Below, one piece after another: positions 7,707-16,524 of a DNA stretch of 38,075 bases. Source of the stretch: Acidobacteriota bacterium (GTDB lineage Bacteria; Acidobacteriota; Terriglobia; Acidiferrales; UBA7541); the NCBI GenBank assembly GCA_003223215.1, contig QHYH01000132.1, forward strand, positions 1 to 38,075, given 5' to 3'. The notes under the pieces were generated by a model. The model searched no databases. It saw nothing but the letters and a program-made list of their open reading frames with translations, and had not been told where the DNA came from. The first letter of the stretch is position 1, and every line of letters begins with the position of its first letter. The translations under genes and the position numbers were made by a program.

Positions 7707-9080
7707 TCACACTCCGTCGCGGGGCTTTTCTTCACGGACAAAAATATTATCTTGGGTAGGTTCGGCGTCGCATTCCAGAGCAAGGGTTGTCACGGGGTGG
7801 TCGGGCGCCTGTTCGGGCAAGCCGGTGAAACGGACACGGTAGGGAACCTGATGGAAATCTATCTTTTGGCCGGACGCAAGGAACCGCGCGGATTTCACTT
7901 TCGTTTGCAATCCTGCGAGCGCGACGTAATTCCCTGGCCAGAAGTGCACGTGCATGAAAAGCGTGTTGCCCTTGCGCGTGAAGCTCGCGTAATTTGAGCG
8001 GCGAGGCTGGCAGGGATCCGATCCGTAGATCGCTTCCCCGTTGCGCCGCAACCATTGTCCGACTTCCGTCAGCACGCGGACGGAATCTTCCGGCACGCTG
8101 CCGTCGGCGCGTGGGCCGATATTAAGCAGATAATTTCCCGTGTCCCGCGAGCAAGCAATCAGATTTTGAATCACTCGCCTGGAGCTCTTCCAATCATCAT
8201 CGGCGCGTTGGTATCCCCAACTGTCATTGAGCGTCATGCAGGTTTCCCAGGCGCGGCCTTCCGTATCCGCCTTAATCTGTTGTTCGGGAGTCGAAAAATC
8301 GCCCGGAAGCTTATTGCGATTGTTCACGATAATATCCGGCTGAAGCTCGAACACCATTTTGTTCATGCGTTCGGATTCCCAACCGACGGCATCGAGCGGC
8401 CACGCCACGTCGTACCAGAGCACGTCGATCTTTCCATAGTTGGTCATCAACTCTCGAATGTGCGTATGAATATATTCGACGAAGCGCTTGCGTGCGGCCT
8501 CATCCTTCGCGCAGCGGGCGCCGTCCGGATGGTGCCAGTCCATCAGCGAATAATAAAAACCGACACGCATGCCCTCTCCTCGAGCGGCATCCAAATATTC
8601 ACGAACGAGATCGTGGCCCGGTCCTTGCTTTGGCGAACAATACTCTGTGGTTCTGGTGTCGAAGTGACAAAAGCCTTCATGGTGCTTCGTGGTCATGACC
8701 ATGTAACGCATGCCGGTTTCCCGCGCAAGCTTGGCCCAATCGCGCGCAGGAAACGGCTTCGGCTTGAATTGCTTGGCCAAGGGAGCGTATTCCGAAACCG
8801 GGATGCCTTCATTCTCCATGACCCATTCGTGCCGCCCGAGAACGCTGTAGAGTCCCCAATGAATGAACATCCCGAAACGGGCCTCGTGCCACCACTTCAT
8901 CCGGCGGACGCGATCCTTTTCGTCGCCGGTTGCCGCTGTCTTAGCTTCAGCCTGCATTGGCTCGAATGCACGGCCATCGATCGTGGCAAAGCTCGCCGAT
9001 CTGCCCGAGAAGGCTGCCGCCGCTACGCCCAAGCCGTTCTCGAAAATCCATTCTCGTCGCGAGGTTTGATTTTTGCTCAT
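7707..9080 (-). CDS. Alpha-L-fucosidase, GH29
   Basis: The 457-residue enzyme hydrolyses alpha-L-fucosides with retention. GH29 marks are FGMFIHWGLYS (69-79), MTTKHHEGF (129-137), YYSLMDWHHP (176-185), and the nucleophile Asp224 in VLWYDVAW. The chosen ATG at 9080 has GGAG 9 bases upstream; a start at 9104 lacks this. The N-terminus SKNQTSRREWIFENGLGVAAAAF is a twin-arginine signal, so the enzyme is probably periplasmic. The C-terminal part is a beta-sandwich. Next upstream on the same strand is a TonB-receptor remnant, a common neighbour of glycan-degrading enzymes. Confidence 0.9.
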   Translation of the reverse strand: MSKNQTSRREWIFENGLGVAAAAFSGRSASFATIDGRAFEPMQAEAKTAATGDEKDRVRRMKWWHEARFGMFIHWGLYSVLGRHEWVMENEGIPVSEYAPLAKQFKPKPFPARDWAKLARETGMRYMVMTTKHHEGFCHFDTRTTEYCSPKQGPGHDLVREYLDAARGEGMRVGFYYSLMDWHHPDGARCAKDEAARKRFVEYIHTHIRELMTNYGKIDVLWYDVAWPLDAVGWESERMNKMVFELQPDIIVNNRNKLPGDFSTPEQQIKADTEGRAWETCMTLNDSWGYQRADDDWKSSRRVIQNLIACSRDTGNYLLNIGPRADGSVPEDSVRVLTEVGQWLRRNGEAIYGSDPCQPRRSNYASFTRKGNTLFMHVHFWPGNYVALAGLQTKVKSARFLASGQKIDFHQVPYRVRFTGLPEQAPDHPVTTLALECDAEPTQDNIFVREEKPRDGV

Positions 9081-9214
9081 TCTCAGTGCTCCCAATTGAC
9101 GCACAGTTAGGTGCTCAGCTCCATCATCTCAGGCATGGCAGCGTGGTGAGCGCTGCCCCGCCACAAAGTAAAAAGTAAATGGTTGTACAATCGAAAAGGT
9201 ACCAAGCGCTCCTC

Positions 9215-10294
9215 TTAAAAAACAAATTTGGCTCCCAGTTGTAACTCACGTGGAGTGCTTGCGATGCTGTGGATGACTCCAAGCGTGCCGGACGTGACGT
9301 CCGCGCCCGGGATTCCCAGAATCTGCATATTGAAGACATTGAAGGCTTCGGCGCGAATCTGCAGACTCTTCAGCTCGGAAATGCGGAAGCGCCTCGACAA
9401 GGAGAAATCAACGTTATAGAAGAATTGGTCACGCAGAACACTTAAACCCAGGTCTCCAAAAACGGAAAAGCTTCCTGGCAGGACGTCCGTGCACATCGGG
9501 GCCAAAGCGCCTTTTGGAACAGTCTGCCCCGGAGAAGACGGGATGATGCACAAGGCTGCTGGATTGAACCACTGGAGTTGACTTTGATTCGAAGGGATCA
9601 AAGGTTGACCAGGCACCACGTCTGGACGGTCGTAGCCGCTCACCGAGGTCTTGCCAATCCCTCCGGTCCCGGAAATGGCCGCAGGGTCGCCGCTCCCGTT
9701 GGTGATCTGAAAGTTCTGTCCGGAGCGCCCGATGAAGAACAGATTCGTTTCCCAATTCCCGAAGGCCCACGCAAGCGGCCCATGCGTGAGGTACTTCTTT
9801 CCGCGTCCAAACGGCAGCCCATAATCAGCGCTCAGGGTAACGTCCTGCGGGATATCAAAGGCGCACGGCCCATAGGATAAGCTTTGGTTGAAATAGTTTT
9901 CGGTCACAGCGCCGCCGTTGGTTCCGTTCTCGACGTTGCACCAGCCGCTGCTGACCCCCAAACACTTCGACCACGTGTAAGACACCAGCGCCTGGAGCCC
10001 ATTCGCGAATCGCCTCTGAAGTTCCGCCTGAAGCGCATGGTAATTCGCGTACCCCGTGGAGGTCGAATAGTGGTAATCAGACCTGCCGCACGGCATTGTC
10101 CGTAGGCTGTCCACCGCAGTGTAGTAAGCCGCTTCACAAGCCGGCGTGTCTGTCGCCGAACCCTTTAGGCCACAACTTGTAACACCCTGCGGGGAAGTCT
10201 GCGGCGCCGAGTGGAGCAACGGCGACGCCAAAGGGGCGGCATTGGCGTTCCCGGTCCAGTCGAGCCGGTCCCGCTTGTCCCTTTCAATGGACCT
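9215..10294 (-). pseudogene. C-terminal remnant of a TonB-dependent / Oar-like outer-membrane receptor
   Basis: The frame opens after a TGA at 10295-10297 and codes for about 360 residues of outer-membrane beta-barrel: YHALQAELQRRFANGLQALVSYTWSK, DIPQDVTLSADYGLPFGRGK, FSLSRRFRISELKSLQIRAEAFNVFN, and the terminal Phe (GAKFVF) expected for BAM recognition. Full receptors of this type are about 1000-1200 residues with an N-terminal carboxypeptidase-regulatory domain and plug, all absent here. Neither other frame upstream continues it. A TTG at 10231 could start a shorter product but has no signal peptide. It is treated as a truncated gene; the lost receptor may have served the flanking fucosidases. 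Confidence 0.75.
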
Positions 10295-10504
10295 TCACTC
10301 GCAACGGCTACTCTCCTCGCTAAAATCGAAAACAAACGTTTCGCACGCCCAGCCTAATGGCCGTTCAAATACGTCACCGTAATTCCGAACGAGAGCACTT
10401 AGCTAACGCGAGACGGCTGCGACGCAGAAACAACGCAGCTTCACATACTCTCGCAACTATTGCGGCGCCACGGCTCGTATCGCCCTCCGCCGCTCACCGG
10501 AAGA

Positions 10505-11977
10505 TTAATTCAGCGTGATCCTCAACACCCAAGCCGGCTGTGCTCGCAGATCGTCGGGAAGCTCTGGCACCTCGATTGCAAGGCCCGATTTTATCGGTTT
10601 GAACTTCACCAGGGTCGGCGAGCCCAGCAGGGCGACTGATTTGGCAGCATTCAGGTCTTTGATGACAAGTCTCTGGCCTAACCAGTGCGGCAGGATGGCG
10701 TAAATATCGTTACCTTTCGCTGTGAAGAACGCCTCGATAGACGCTTTGCCTCCCGACGGCTTTTCGATCAACTTAGTGACATCGTACCCGGATGAAAATT
10801 CCTTGTTATATTCGATCTTGGGCACCTCGCCTGCCGTCCATTGCCGCGTATTCTTCCACGGCTTGGTGCCGTAGATGGCTTCTCCGTTGATCTTCATCCA
10901 ATCACCGATTTCTTTGAGCCGCTGCTCCATGATGACGGGGATGGTTCCATCCGCTTTGGGTCCAATGTCCAGCAGCAGGTTACCGCCGCGGCTAACGGTG
11001 TCGACCAGGATGAAAACCAGCTCACGCCCGGTGTGATAAATGCTGAGGTCTTCGGCGCGATTGTAGCCGTAGCTCACGCCCATGCCGCGGTTCTCTTCCC
11101 AGGGATGGTCGATCCCGTTCATGCCCGCGGTGTATTCGGTCGTCCAGTAGCCGCCGTGCTTGTGGCGGGTATCGCTGCCCCAGCGATCGTTAATCACTGC
11201 TTCATTTTTGACCGGGGACTCATTGAAAAGCCATGCGAGCAGTTCAGGAGAATGCCAGTCGGCAGAGGGCATCTCCCACTCGCCATCGCTGAAGATGGCC
11301 GAAGGTTTGTAGCGCGTGACCAGATCTTTGAATTGGGGGAACATGTGCTCGGTTACGTACCGCGGCCTGTTGTAAAGCCAGAGGGGGTTGTACCACTCGT
11401 ATAGTGAGTAGTAATACCCCATGCGCAAGCCCTTGCGGCGAACCGCGTCGGTAAGATCACCTAACAGATCCCGCTTCGGACCGATCTCGACCGCATTCCA
11501 GGGGCGTCCCCATGTAGCGGAAGCTTCTTTGCTTGGCCACAGAGCAAACCCCTCGTGATGTTTAGAAGTTAGGACAACGTATCTCGCTCCAGATCCGGCA
11601 AAAACGTCGGCCCAGTGGTCGGGATCAAAAAGCTCAGCTTTGAATTGCGACGCAAAGTTCTGGTAAACGAAATCGGTACCATACAATTTTTGATGGAGCG
11701 CCCAGGTACCCCTCTCGAGATCATTCGCCTTGGACTCGTATCTGCCATTTGTCATCGCGTGCCAGTACCACTCGGCGTAGGCTAGCTCGCCGGGGATGAC
11801 CGGAGCATAGGCTGGAACAGAATAGGTTCCCCAGTGAATAAAGATGCCAAAACGCGCTTCGGCAAACCACTCAGGCGTGGGGCGTTGGTCAATGGAATCC
11901 CAGGTAGGCTGGTATGTTTGCGCACCTATCGTTGTGGCCCAGAAGAGTAAGAAAAGAAGAACGGGAAGTCTTTTCAC
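10505..11977 (-). CDS. Alpha-L-fucosidase, GH29 (second copy)
   Basis: The 490-residue secreted GH29 has a Sec signal peptide (KRLPVLLFLLFWATTIGAQ), FGIFIHWGTYS (43-53), LTSKHHEGFALW (136-147), YYYSLYEWYNP (188-198), and the putative nucleophile Asp231 in IFSDGEWE. The frame is open for another 72 codons upstream, but the GTG at 11977 is chosen because it begins the signal peptide and has GGAG 5 bases before it. The C-terminal end is a beta-domain. It is only distantly similar to the first fucosidase, so the two may differ in linkage preference. It shows no visible defect. Confidence 0.9.
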   Translation of the reverse strand: MKRLPVLLFLLFWATTIGAQTYQPTWDSIDQRPTPEWFAEARFGIFIHWGTYSVPAYAPVIPGELAYAEWYWHAMTNGRYESKANDLERGTWALHQKLYGTDFVYQNFASQFKAELFDPDHWADVFAGSGARYVVLTSKHHEGFALWPSKEASATWGRPWNAVEIGPKRDLLGDLTDAVRRKGLRMGYYYSLYEWYNPLWLYNRPRYVTEHMFPQFKDLVTRYKPSAIFSDGEWEMPSADWHSPELLAWLFNESPVKNEAVINDRWGSDTRHKHGGYWTTEYTAGMNGIDHPWEENRGMGVSYGYNRAEDLSIYHTGRELVFILVDTVSRGGNLLLDIGPKADGTIPVIMEQRLKEIGDWMKINGEAIYGTKPWKNTRQWTAGEVPKIEYNKEFSSGYDVTKLIEKPSGGKASIEAFFTAKGNDIYAILPHWLGQRLVIKDLNAAKSVALLGSPTLVKFKPIKSGLAIEVPELPDDLRAQPAWVLRITLN

Positions 11978-12112
11978 ATAAACTCCATACCGCTGAACGG
12001 AACAACGTCCTAGTTCAGTGCCCAATTCGTCTTTTACACCGGGGGCAAACGTTATGGGAAGTGTTCCGATAACCTTCACTTTGTCTCCGACCCGAAACCT
12101 CGGCTTTGCCAT
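11978..12112 (-). pseudogene. Remnant of a small SH3-like protein fused in frame before the fucosidase
   Basis: Upstream of the fucosidase GTG the same frame encodes AKPRFRVGDKVKVIGTLP and GVKDELGTE, from an ATG at 12112. This resembles the N-terminal part of a small SH3-like protein family common in this kind of genome, recalled from general knowledge and not searched. After DELGTE the similarity fades (LGRCSVQRYGVY) and the frame runs straight into the signal peptide. It looks like the leftover of a gene interrupted by the fucosidase insertion. A long fused product would bury the signal peptide. Confidence 0.45.
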
Positions 12113-12193
12113 CGTTTTTGTACTATAAACCACTTTGCCGGGAAGCTCATAAATCGGGGACTGTCTTTTCTTTCCCACTGTTTTGCGTTTCAA

Positions 12194-12549
12194 GCGGAGC
12201 TAGCCACCTAATATGGCCGCACCCACATTAGGCGATAACTGCTTCCATTTGGACTGAGCCTTAGCTCCTGAAAAAACTCTCAACACTCCTCCTTACCATT
12301 TTCTCGGATAACCTCTCGTCCTTGCGGGATGCCGCTTGGCTCGCACAAGTTGCACTTCGCCCGCACAAAAAATTTCAATACGTGTCCTCAATTCTTTTGG
12401 TACTCAATCGCGTAACTTTTCGCCCGCCGAAGAGTCCAAACTGTTGTATGCATTTTGCTGATGATTGTTGCAACGGTGGCCGGTAACGCGCGAGGAATGC
12501 AAGCTCCTCGTTTACTCGCAACGACACCGAAACGTACAAAGGAGACAGT
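12194..12549. other. Intergenic region upstream of a small secreted-protein gene
   Basis: This stretch of 356 bases separates divergent frames. It contains a 6-bp inverted repeat CCTAAT/ATTAGG (12207-12232) and the 5'-UTR hairpin listed at 12491. I see no gene in it; the minus-strand open frame that covers part of it is only antisense to the gene at 12550. Confidence 0.4.
12491..12510 (+). promoter_or_regulatory. Hairpin in the leader of the 12550 gene
   Basis: CGAGGA (12491-12496) pairs with TCCTCG (12505-12510) around an 8-base loop. It lies 39 bases before the start codon, in the probable 5' leader. It could affect mRNA stability or translation; the role is an inference from position only. 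Confidence 0.25.
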
Positions 12550-12972
12550 GTGAAAAAACCATTCTTGTTTATCTTCTTGGCGCTGGCTGGCGTCGCTGGG
12601 CTCATCATTCCGGCGAACGCTCAGGCCCAGGATCAAATCGTAGTGAAAATACCTTTTCAGTTCGTGGCAGCCGGCCAAACCCTTCCCGCAGGCGAATACA
12701 GAATCTCTCGCCTCAGCTATTCCGAGCCAACCATCCTGCTGCTCAGCAGTCTGGAAAATCACACTAACATCGCCATGCTTCGCGCCGTCACCAAAGAGCC
12801 TGCCAAGGACCAGGCAAAGCTCGACTTTACGACCGTCGGCGATCAGCGTTTTCTCAGTCGCATCGAGACGGCAGACAACGCCTACAAACTCGCGGTGCCG
12901 AGCGCCGAGGCTCTTCAGGCGGCAACCCCACACCCGAGTAGCGCTTCCCCTTTATCCTCCGGGAGCAACTAA
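12550..12972 (+). CDS. Small secreted protein of unknown function
   Basis: The 140-residue product starts at a GTG with AAAGGAG just upstream. It has a Sec signal peptide (KKPFLFIFLALAGVAGLI to about AQAQ) and a mature part with VKIPFQFVAAGQTLPAGEYRI, a pattern shared by many small exported proteins in Acidobacteriota. No enzyme motif is visible. The C-terminus is Ser/Pro/Ala-rich and low in complexity. A 59-nt palindromic repeat lies 12 bases after the stop. Function unknown; a structural or envelope role is only a guess. Confidence 0.75.
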   Translation: MKKPFLFIFLALAGVAGLIIPANAQAQDQIVVKIPFQFVAAGQTLPAGEYRISRLSYSEPTILLLSSLENHTNIAMLRAVTKEPAKDQAKLDFTTVGDQRFLSRIETADNAYKLAVPSAEALQAATPHPSSASPLSSGSN

Positions 12973-13288
12973 TCCGCCGCTAACCAGCCCTCGCTCGATG
13001 GCGTCCGGGCAAAAGCAGCCGCTCCGCCATACCCTGGACGCCAGAGCCGCCACTCCCAACAACGCTGGGCAAAATGCCGGTGCATGGAAGCGGCGGATAC
13101 TCCCAGCATGATCGGTATCGGAGTCTCGGAGAGAACACGGCCGCAGTCATCGTGGGAGACCCTGGCCACGCCAATGAACAGACCGTGCTCCACGAGTCCA
13201 GGCATATCACTCTAGCTTGCGAGCGAGTGATGGCGGATCGGAGATCCGGTCAAATATTTTCGACCTGGTGCCGCTCGAACAATACGCT
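12973..13288. other. Convergent intergenic region with a palindromic repeat
   Basis: These 316 bases lie between the end of the secreted-protein gene and the end of zwf. They hold the palindromic repeat at 12985-13043. Open frames cross it on both strands, but none has recognisable domain features. Confidence 0.4.
12985..13043 (-). repeat. Dispersed palindromic repeat, copy B (inverted relative to copy A)
   Basis: Read on the minus strand, this 59-nt block aligns without gaps to 25181-25239 at about 39 of 59 positions. The identical blocks are GGCGTCCAGGG at one end, GGACGCCA internally, and 11 of 14 bases after it ending GGGCTG. On its own it folds: 12999-13009 (TGGCGTCCGGG) pairs with 13032-13043 (CCCTGGACGCCA) with one bulged T. 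It starts 12 bases after the stop of the upstream gene, so it may also act as a terminator-like hairpin. The element is not one I recognise. Confidence 0.55.
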
Positions 13289-14701
13289 TCAGGCAACTTG
13301 CGTCGCAACCCGGAAATCTTCCTTGTCCGAGGCGCTCGGGTTACGCCAGCCGCCAGGTGGCGCCACAACCTCGTCGACCTGAGTCGGGCCCCAAGTGCCC
13401 TTCTCATATTCGCATACCGGGGTGTCGGCTTTCAGAATGGGATCAACGATTCGCCAGGCTTCTTCAACGTAATCCTCGCGCGCAAAATTTGTGCGGTCGC
13501 CCGACAACGCGTCGCCTAAAATGCGCTCGTAGGCCTCCATCTCTTCAGGAGATGGACGACGGCTAGCGATCATTTCGACCTTCTGGCCTTTCATGTCATC
13601 GCTTTCGCCCAGCACGGTCGCGCCTACGGCAATGGTCATTTCTGGACTGATGCGAAACCGCACGTGGTTTTGCAAAAGAGCGCACTCCGGAATAAAGGCG
13701 GGCGGCTTGCGCAATCTTGCCAGGACTTCCGTGGAGGTCACCGGTAAGTTCTTGCCCGCGCGGATGTAGAAGGGCACGCCTTTCCAGCGCCACGAATCGA
13801 TCTCAAGTCTAAGAGCAGCAAATGTTTCCGTTTTGGAATCCGGCGCCACCCCCTTTTCCTGCCGATAACCGCGGTACTGCCCGCGTAGGAGGTTCTTCGC
13901 TTGAATCGAAGGAGCTGCTTTCAGCACCTTAACCTTTTCGTCGCGGACGGTTTCACTGTCGTTGCGGACCGGCGGTTCCATGGCCAGATTCGACAGGATT
14001 TGGAAAAGATGGTTTTGCATCACGTCGCGAATGGCCCCGGTTTGATCGTAGAAGGCGCCTCTCCCTTCGATGCCGAAATTTTCCGCCATGGTGATCTGAA
14101 CGCTTTCGATATGGTTTCGGTTCCAGAACGGTTCCGTGAAGGCGTTTGCAAACCGGAAAACGACCAGGTTGTTCACCGGCCGCTTACCGAGGTAGTGGTC
14201 AATCCGAAAAATCGCAGACTCCGGGAATACCGAATGCAGTGTGCGGTTGAGTTCTTGTGCTGATGCGAGGTCCCTGCCGAATGGTTTTTCAATAATGACG
14301 CGAGCACCTCGGGAACAGCCAGACTTCGCCGATTCTTCCACGACCTTTCCAAACAAGACTGGCGGGATAGCCAGGTAATATGCCGGGCTTCGCGCTCCGC
14401 TAAGCTGCTCGCAAATCTTCTGGAACGTGGCGGGATCGCTATAGTCGCCGGCCACACAGCGCAGCAGGCTACTGAGTCTTGCAAAAGCCGCCGGATCGAC
14501 TCCGTCGCTGTGGGTCTTGATGCTTGCATTCGCGGTCGCTCGGAGCTGCTCGTGATTCCAATCCCCTCTGGCCACCGCGATGACCGGAACATTCAGGCGG
14601 CCGCGTTTCACCATCGCGTGCAGCGCGGGGAAAATCTTTTTGAAGGCCAAATCCCCCTTGGCGCCGAACAAGACCAAAGCATCCGAATGGAATTGACTCA
14701 T
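13289..14701 (-). CDS. zwf: Glucose-6-phosphate 1-dehydrogenase
   Basis: The enzyme oxidises glucose-6-P to 6-phosphogluconolactone and makes NADPH. The 470-residue product shows the active-site block FRIDHYLGK with the catalytic His, VIIEKPFG, and an N-terminal dinucleotide loop LFGAKGDL where most members have GASGDL or GATGDL. The start at 14701 is favoured because GGGAGG lies 5-6 bases upstream; the in-frame ATG at 14752, directly abutting the pgi stop, would add 17 residues. It is the last gene of the glycogen-breakdown cluster and joins that flux to reducing power. No 6-phosphogluconolactonase or gnd follows here. Confidence 0.93.
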   Translation of the reverse strand: MSQFHSDALVLFGAKGDLAFKKIFPALHAMVKRGRLNVPVIAVARGDWNHEQLRATANASIKTHSDGVDPAAFARLSSLLRCVAGDYSDPATFQKICEQLSGARSPAYYLAIPPVLFGKVVEESAKSGCSRGARVIIEKPFGRDLASAQELNRTLHSVFPESAIFRIDHYLGKRPVNNLVVFRFANAFTEPFWNRNHIESVQITMAENFGIEGRGAFYDQTGAIRDVMQNHLFQILSNLAMEPPVRNDSETVRDEKVKVLKAAPSIQAKNLLRGQYRGYRQEKGVAPDSKTETFAALRLEIDSWRWKGVPFYIRAGKNLPVTSTEVLARLRKPPAFIPECALLQNHVRFRISPEMTIAVGATVLGESDDMKGQKVEMIASRRPSPEEMEAYERILGDALSGDRTNFAREDYVEEAWRIVDPILKADTPVCEYEKGTWGPTQVDEVVAPPGGWRNPSASDKEDFRVATQVA

Positions 14702-14752
14702 CCCAGCCTCCCGTGTGGCCTCATGAAGTTCCTCGCCACTGGTGAGAAACAT

Positions 14753-16411
14753 TCACTTGAGTTTCCGATACCGGCGGATCAGGTTGTTCGTCGAACTATC
14801 ATGGCCAAGCGAGGGCTCTGTGCGGCTCTCAACTTCAGGGATAATGCGCTGAGCCAGAACCTTGCCGAGCTCCACGCCCCACTGGTCAAACGAATTGATT
14901 TGCCAGATGGCGCCCTGGGTGAAAACGGAATGCTCGTAGAGCGCGACGAGCTTGCCCAGAATCTCGGGCGTAAGCCGCGTTGCAAGGATGGTGTTCGACG
15001 GGCGATTGCCTTGGAACACTCGATGAGGAACGAGCCAGTCCGGAGTGCCTTCGTCTTTCACTTGCTCCGGCGTTTTTCCGAAAGCCAGCGCTTCAGTCTG
15101 TGCGAACACGTTTGCGATTAGCATGTCATGGTGCCGGCCAAGCGGGTTTAACGGCTGCGCAAATGCGATGAAGTCGCAGGGAATCAGCCTCGTTCCTTGG
15201 TGGATCAGCTGATAGAACGAGTGCTGGCCGCTGGTCCCCGGCTCGCCCCAGTAAATCGGTCCGGTCGCATAGTTAACCTTAGAGCCGTCGAAGGTGACCT
15301 GCTTTCCGTTGCTCTCCATCGTCAGCTGCTGCAGATAAGCCGGAAACCGCTTGAGGTATTGCTCGTACGGCAACACCGCAACCGTCTGCGCGCCGAAGAA
15401 ATCGGTGTACCAGATGCCCAGAAGGCCCATGAGCACCGGCAGGTTTTGCGCAAAAGGTGCGGTATGAAAATGTTCGTCCATTTCGCGGAATCCGTGCAAC
15501 ATGGAACGAAAATGGTCCGGCCCGATGGCCAGCATGGTCGAAAGGCCGATCGCTGAATCCATCGAGTACCGTCCGCCAACCCAATCCCAGAAACCAAACA
15601 TGTTGGCCGTATCAATGCCGAACTTCGTCACTTCCGCCGCATTTGTGGAGACGGCCACGAAGTGCTTCGCCACCGACTGTTCATCGCCGCCCAAAGCTGC
15701 GACCGACCAAGCCCTGGCCGAGTGCGCGTTGGTCATCGTTTCCAGTGTCGTGAACGTCTTCGAGGAGACGATAAACAGCGTTTCCGCGGCGTCCAGATCG
15801 CGCGCAGCTTCAGCGAGATCTGTGCCGTCCACATTGGAAACAAAGCGGAAAGTCAGGTCACGCTCCCTGTAATGTTTTAGCGCCTCGTACGCCATCACCG
15901 GCCCTAGGTCGGACCCGCCAATGCCGATATTGACGATATTGCGAATGCGCTTGCCCGAGTGACCCTTCCATGCGCCGCTGCGTACGCGATTCGAAAATTC
16001 CGTCATTTTGTCGAGGACCGCGTGCACGTCGGCAACGACGTTTTGGCCATCGACCAGAATAGATGTGCCTCTCGGGGCGCGCAGGGCTACGTGCAGGACC
16101 GCGCGCTTCTCCGTAAAGTTGATTTTCTCCCCTCGAAACATCGCGTCTATGTTCGAGCGAAGGCCCGACTCTTCCGCGAGCTGGATGAGGAGCTGGACGG
16201 TTCTGTCGGTGATTCGATTTTTCGAGTAATCCAGGAAGATACCGACAGCTTCGGCGGTCATCCGCTCGCCGCGCTGCGGGTCCTCCGCAAATAGCTTCTT
16301 GAGGTGCTGGGGGCGGACTTCCTGATAATGGTTCTGGAGATCCAGCCAAGCCTTGCGTTTCGCCAGGGGCTCAGCTTTTGGGGTGTAGCCTGGTGTCGCG
16401 GATGTTGCCAT
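14753..16411 (-). CDS. pgi: Glucose-6-phosphate isomerase
   Basis: The 552-residue cytoplasmic enzyme interconverts glucose-6-P and fructose-6-P. Family blocks are [69 protein letters not shown] and the C-terminal [13 protein letters not shown]. The length matches the long bacterial/eukaryotic form. GGAGAGGAG lies before the ATG. Its stop codon is immediately followed by an ATG in the zwf frame and the preferred zwf start is 51 bases on, so the two are co-transcribed. It takes the glucose-6-P made by PGM toward glycolysis. Confidence 0.95.
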   Translation of the reverse strand: MATSATPGYTPKAEPLAKRKAWLDLQNHYQEVRPQHLKKLFAEDPQRGERMTAEAVGIFLDYSKNRITDRTVQLLIQLAEESGLRSNIDAMFRGEKINFTEKRAVLHVALRAPRGTSILVDGQNVVADVHAVLDKMTEFSNRVRSGAWKGHSGKRIRNIVNIGIGGSDLGPVMAYEALKHYRERDLTFRFVSNVDGTDLAEAARDLDAAETLFIVSSKTFTTLETMTNAHSARAWSVAALGGDEQSVAKHFVAVSTNAAEVTKFGIDTANMFGFWDWVGGRYSMDSAIGLSTMLAIGPDHFRSMLHGFREMDEHFHTAPFAQNLPVLMGLLGIWYTDFFGAQTVAVLPYEQYLKRFPAYLQQLTMESNGKQVTFDGSKVNYATGPIYWGEPGTSGQHSFYQLIHQGTRLIPCDFIAFAQPLNPLGRHHDMLIANVFAQTEALAFGKTPEQVKDEGTPDWLVPHRVFQGNRPSNTILATRLTPEILGKLVALYEHSVFTQGAIWQINSFDQWGVELGKVLAQRIIPEVESRTEPSLGHDSSTNNLIRRYRKLK

Positions 16412-16524
16412 CGTCGGGCTCCTCTCCTTTTTGATACTGCTGCCTGCTCGAGCTCAAGATTTCGACAGTAGCATGGTCAGGTCGTGCCAAACTGCGCCCT
16501 GCCCGGACTCGGCAGCGTTTGTGG

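Noticed and set aside
8055-9110. 351-codon plus-strand open frame across the first fucosidase
   Set aside because: It is antisense to a clear GH29 gene with conserved motifs and has no recognisable domain of its own.
12388-12933. 181-codon minus-strand frame over the secreted-protein gene
   Set aside because: The plus-strand frame has a signal peptide, a ribosome site and a familiar family pattern; the minus-strand one has none.
13074-13382. 102-codon plus-strand frame between the secreted protein and zwf
   Set aside because: Runs into zwf antisense and has no recognisable features.
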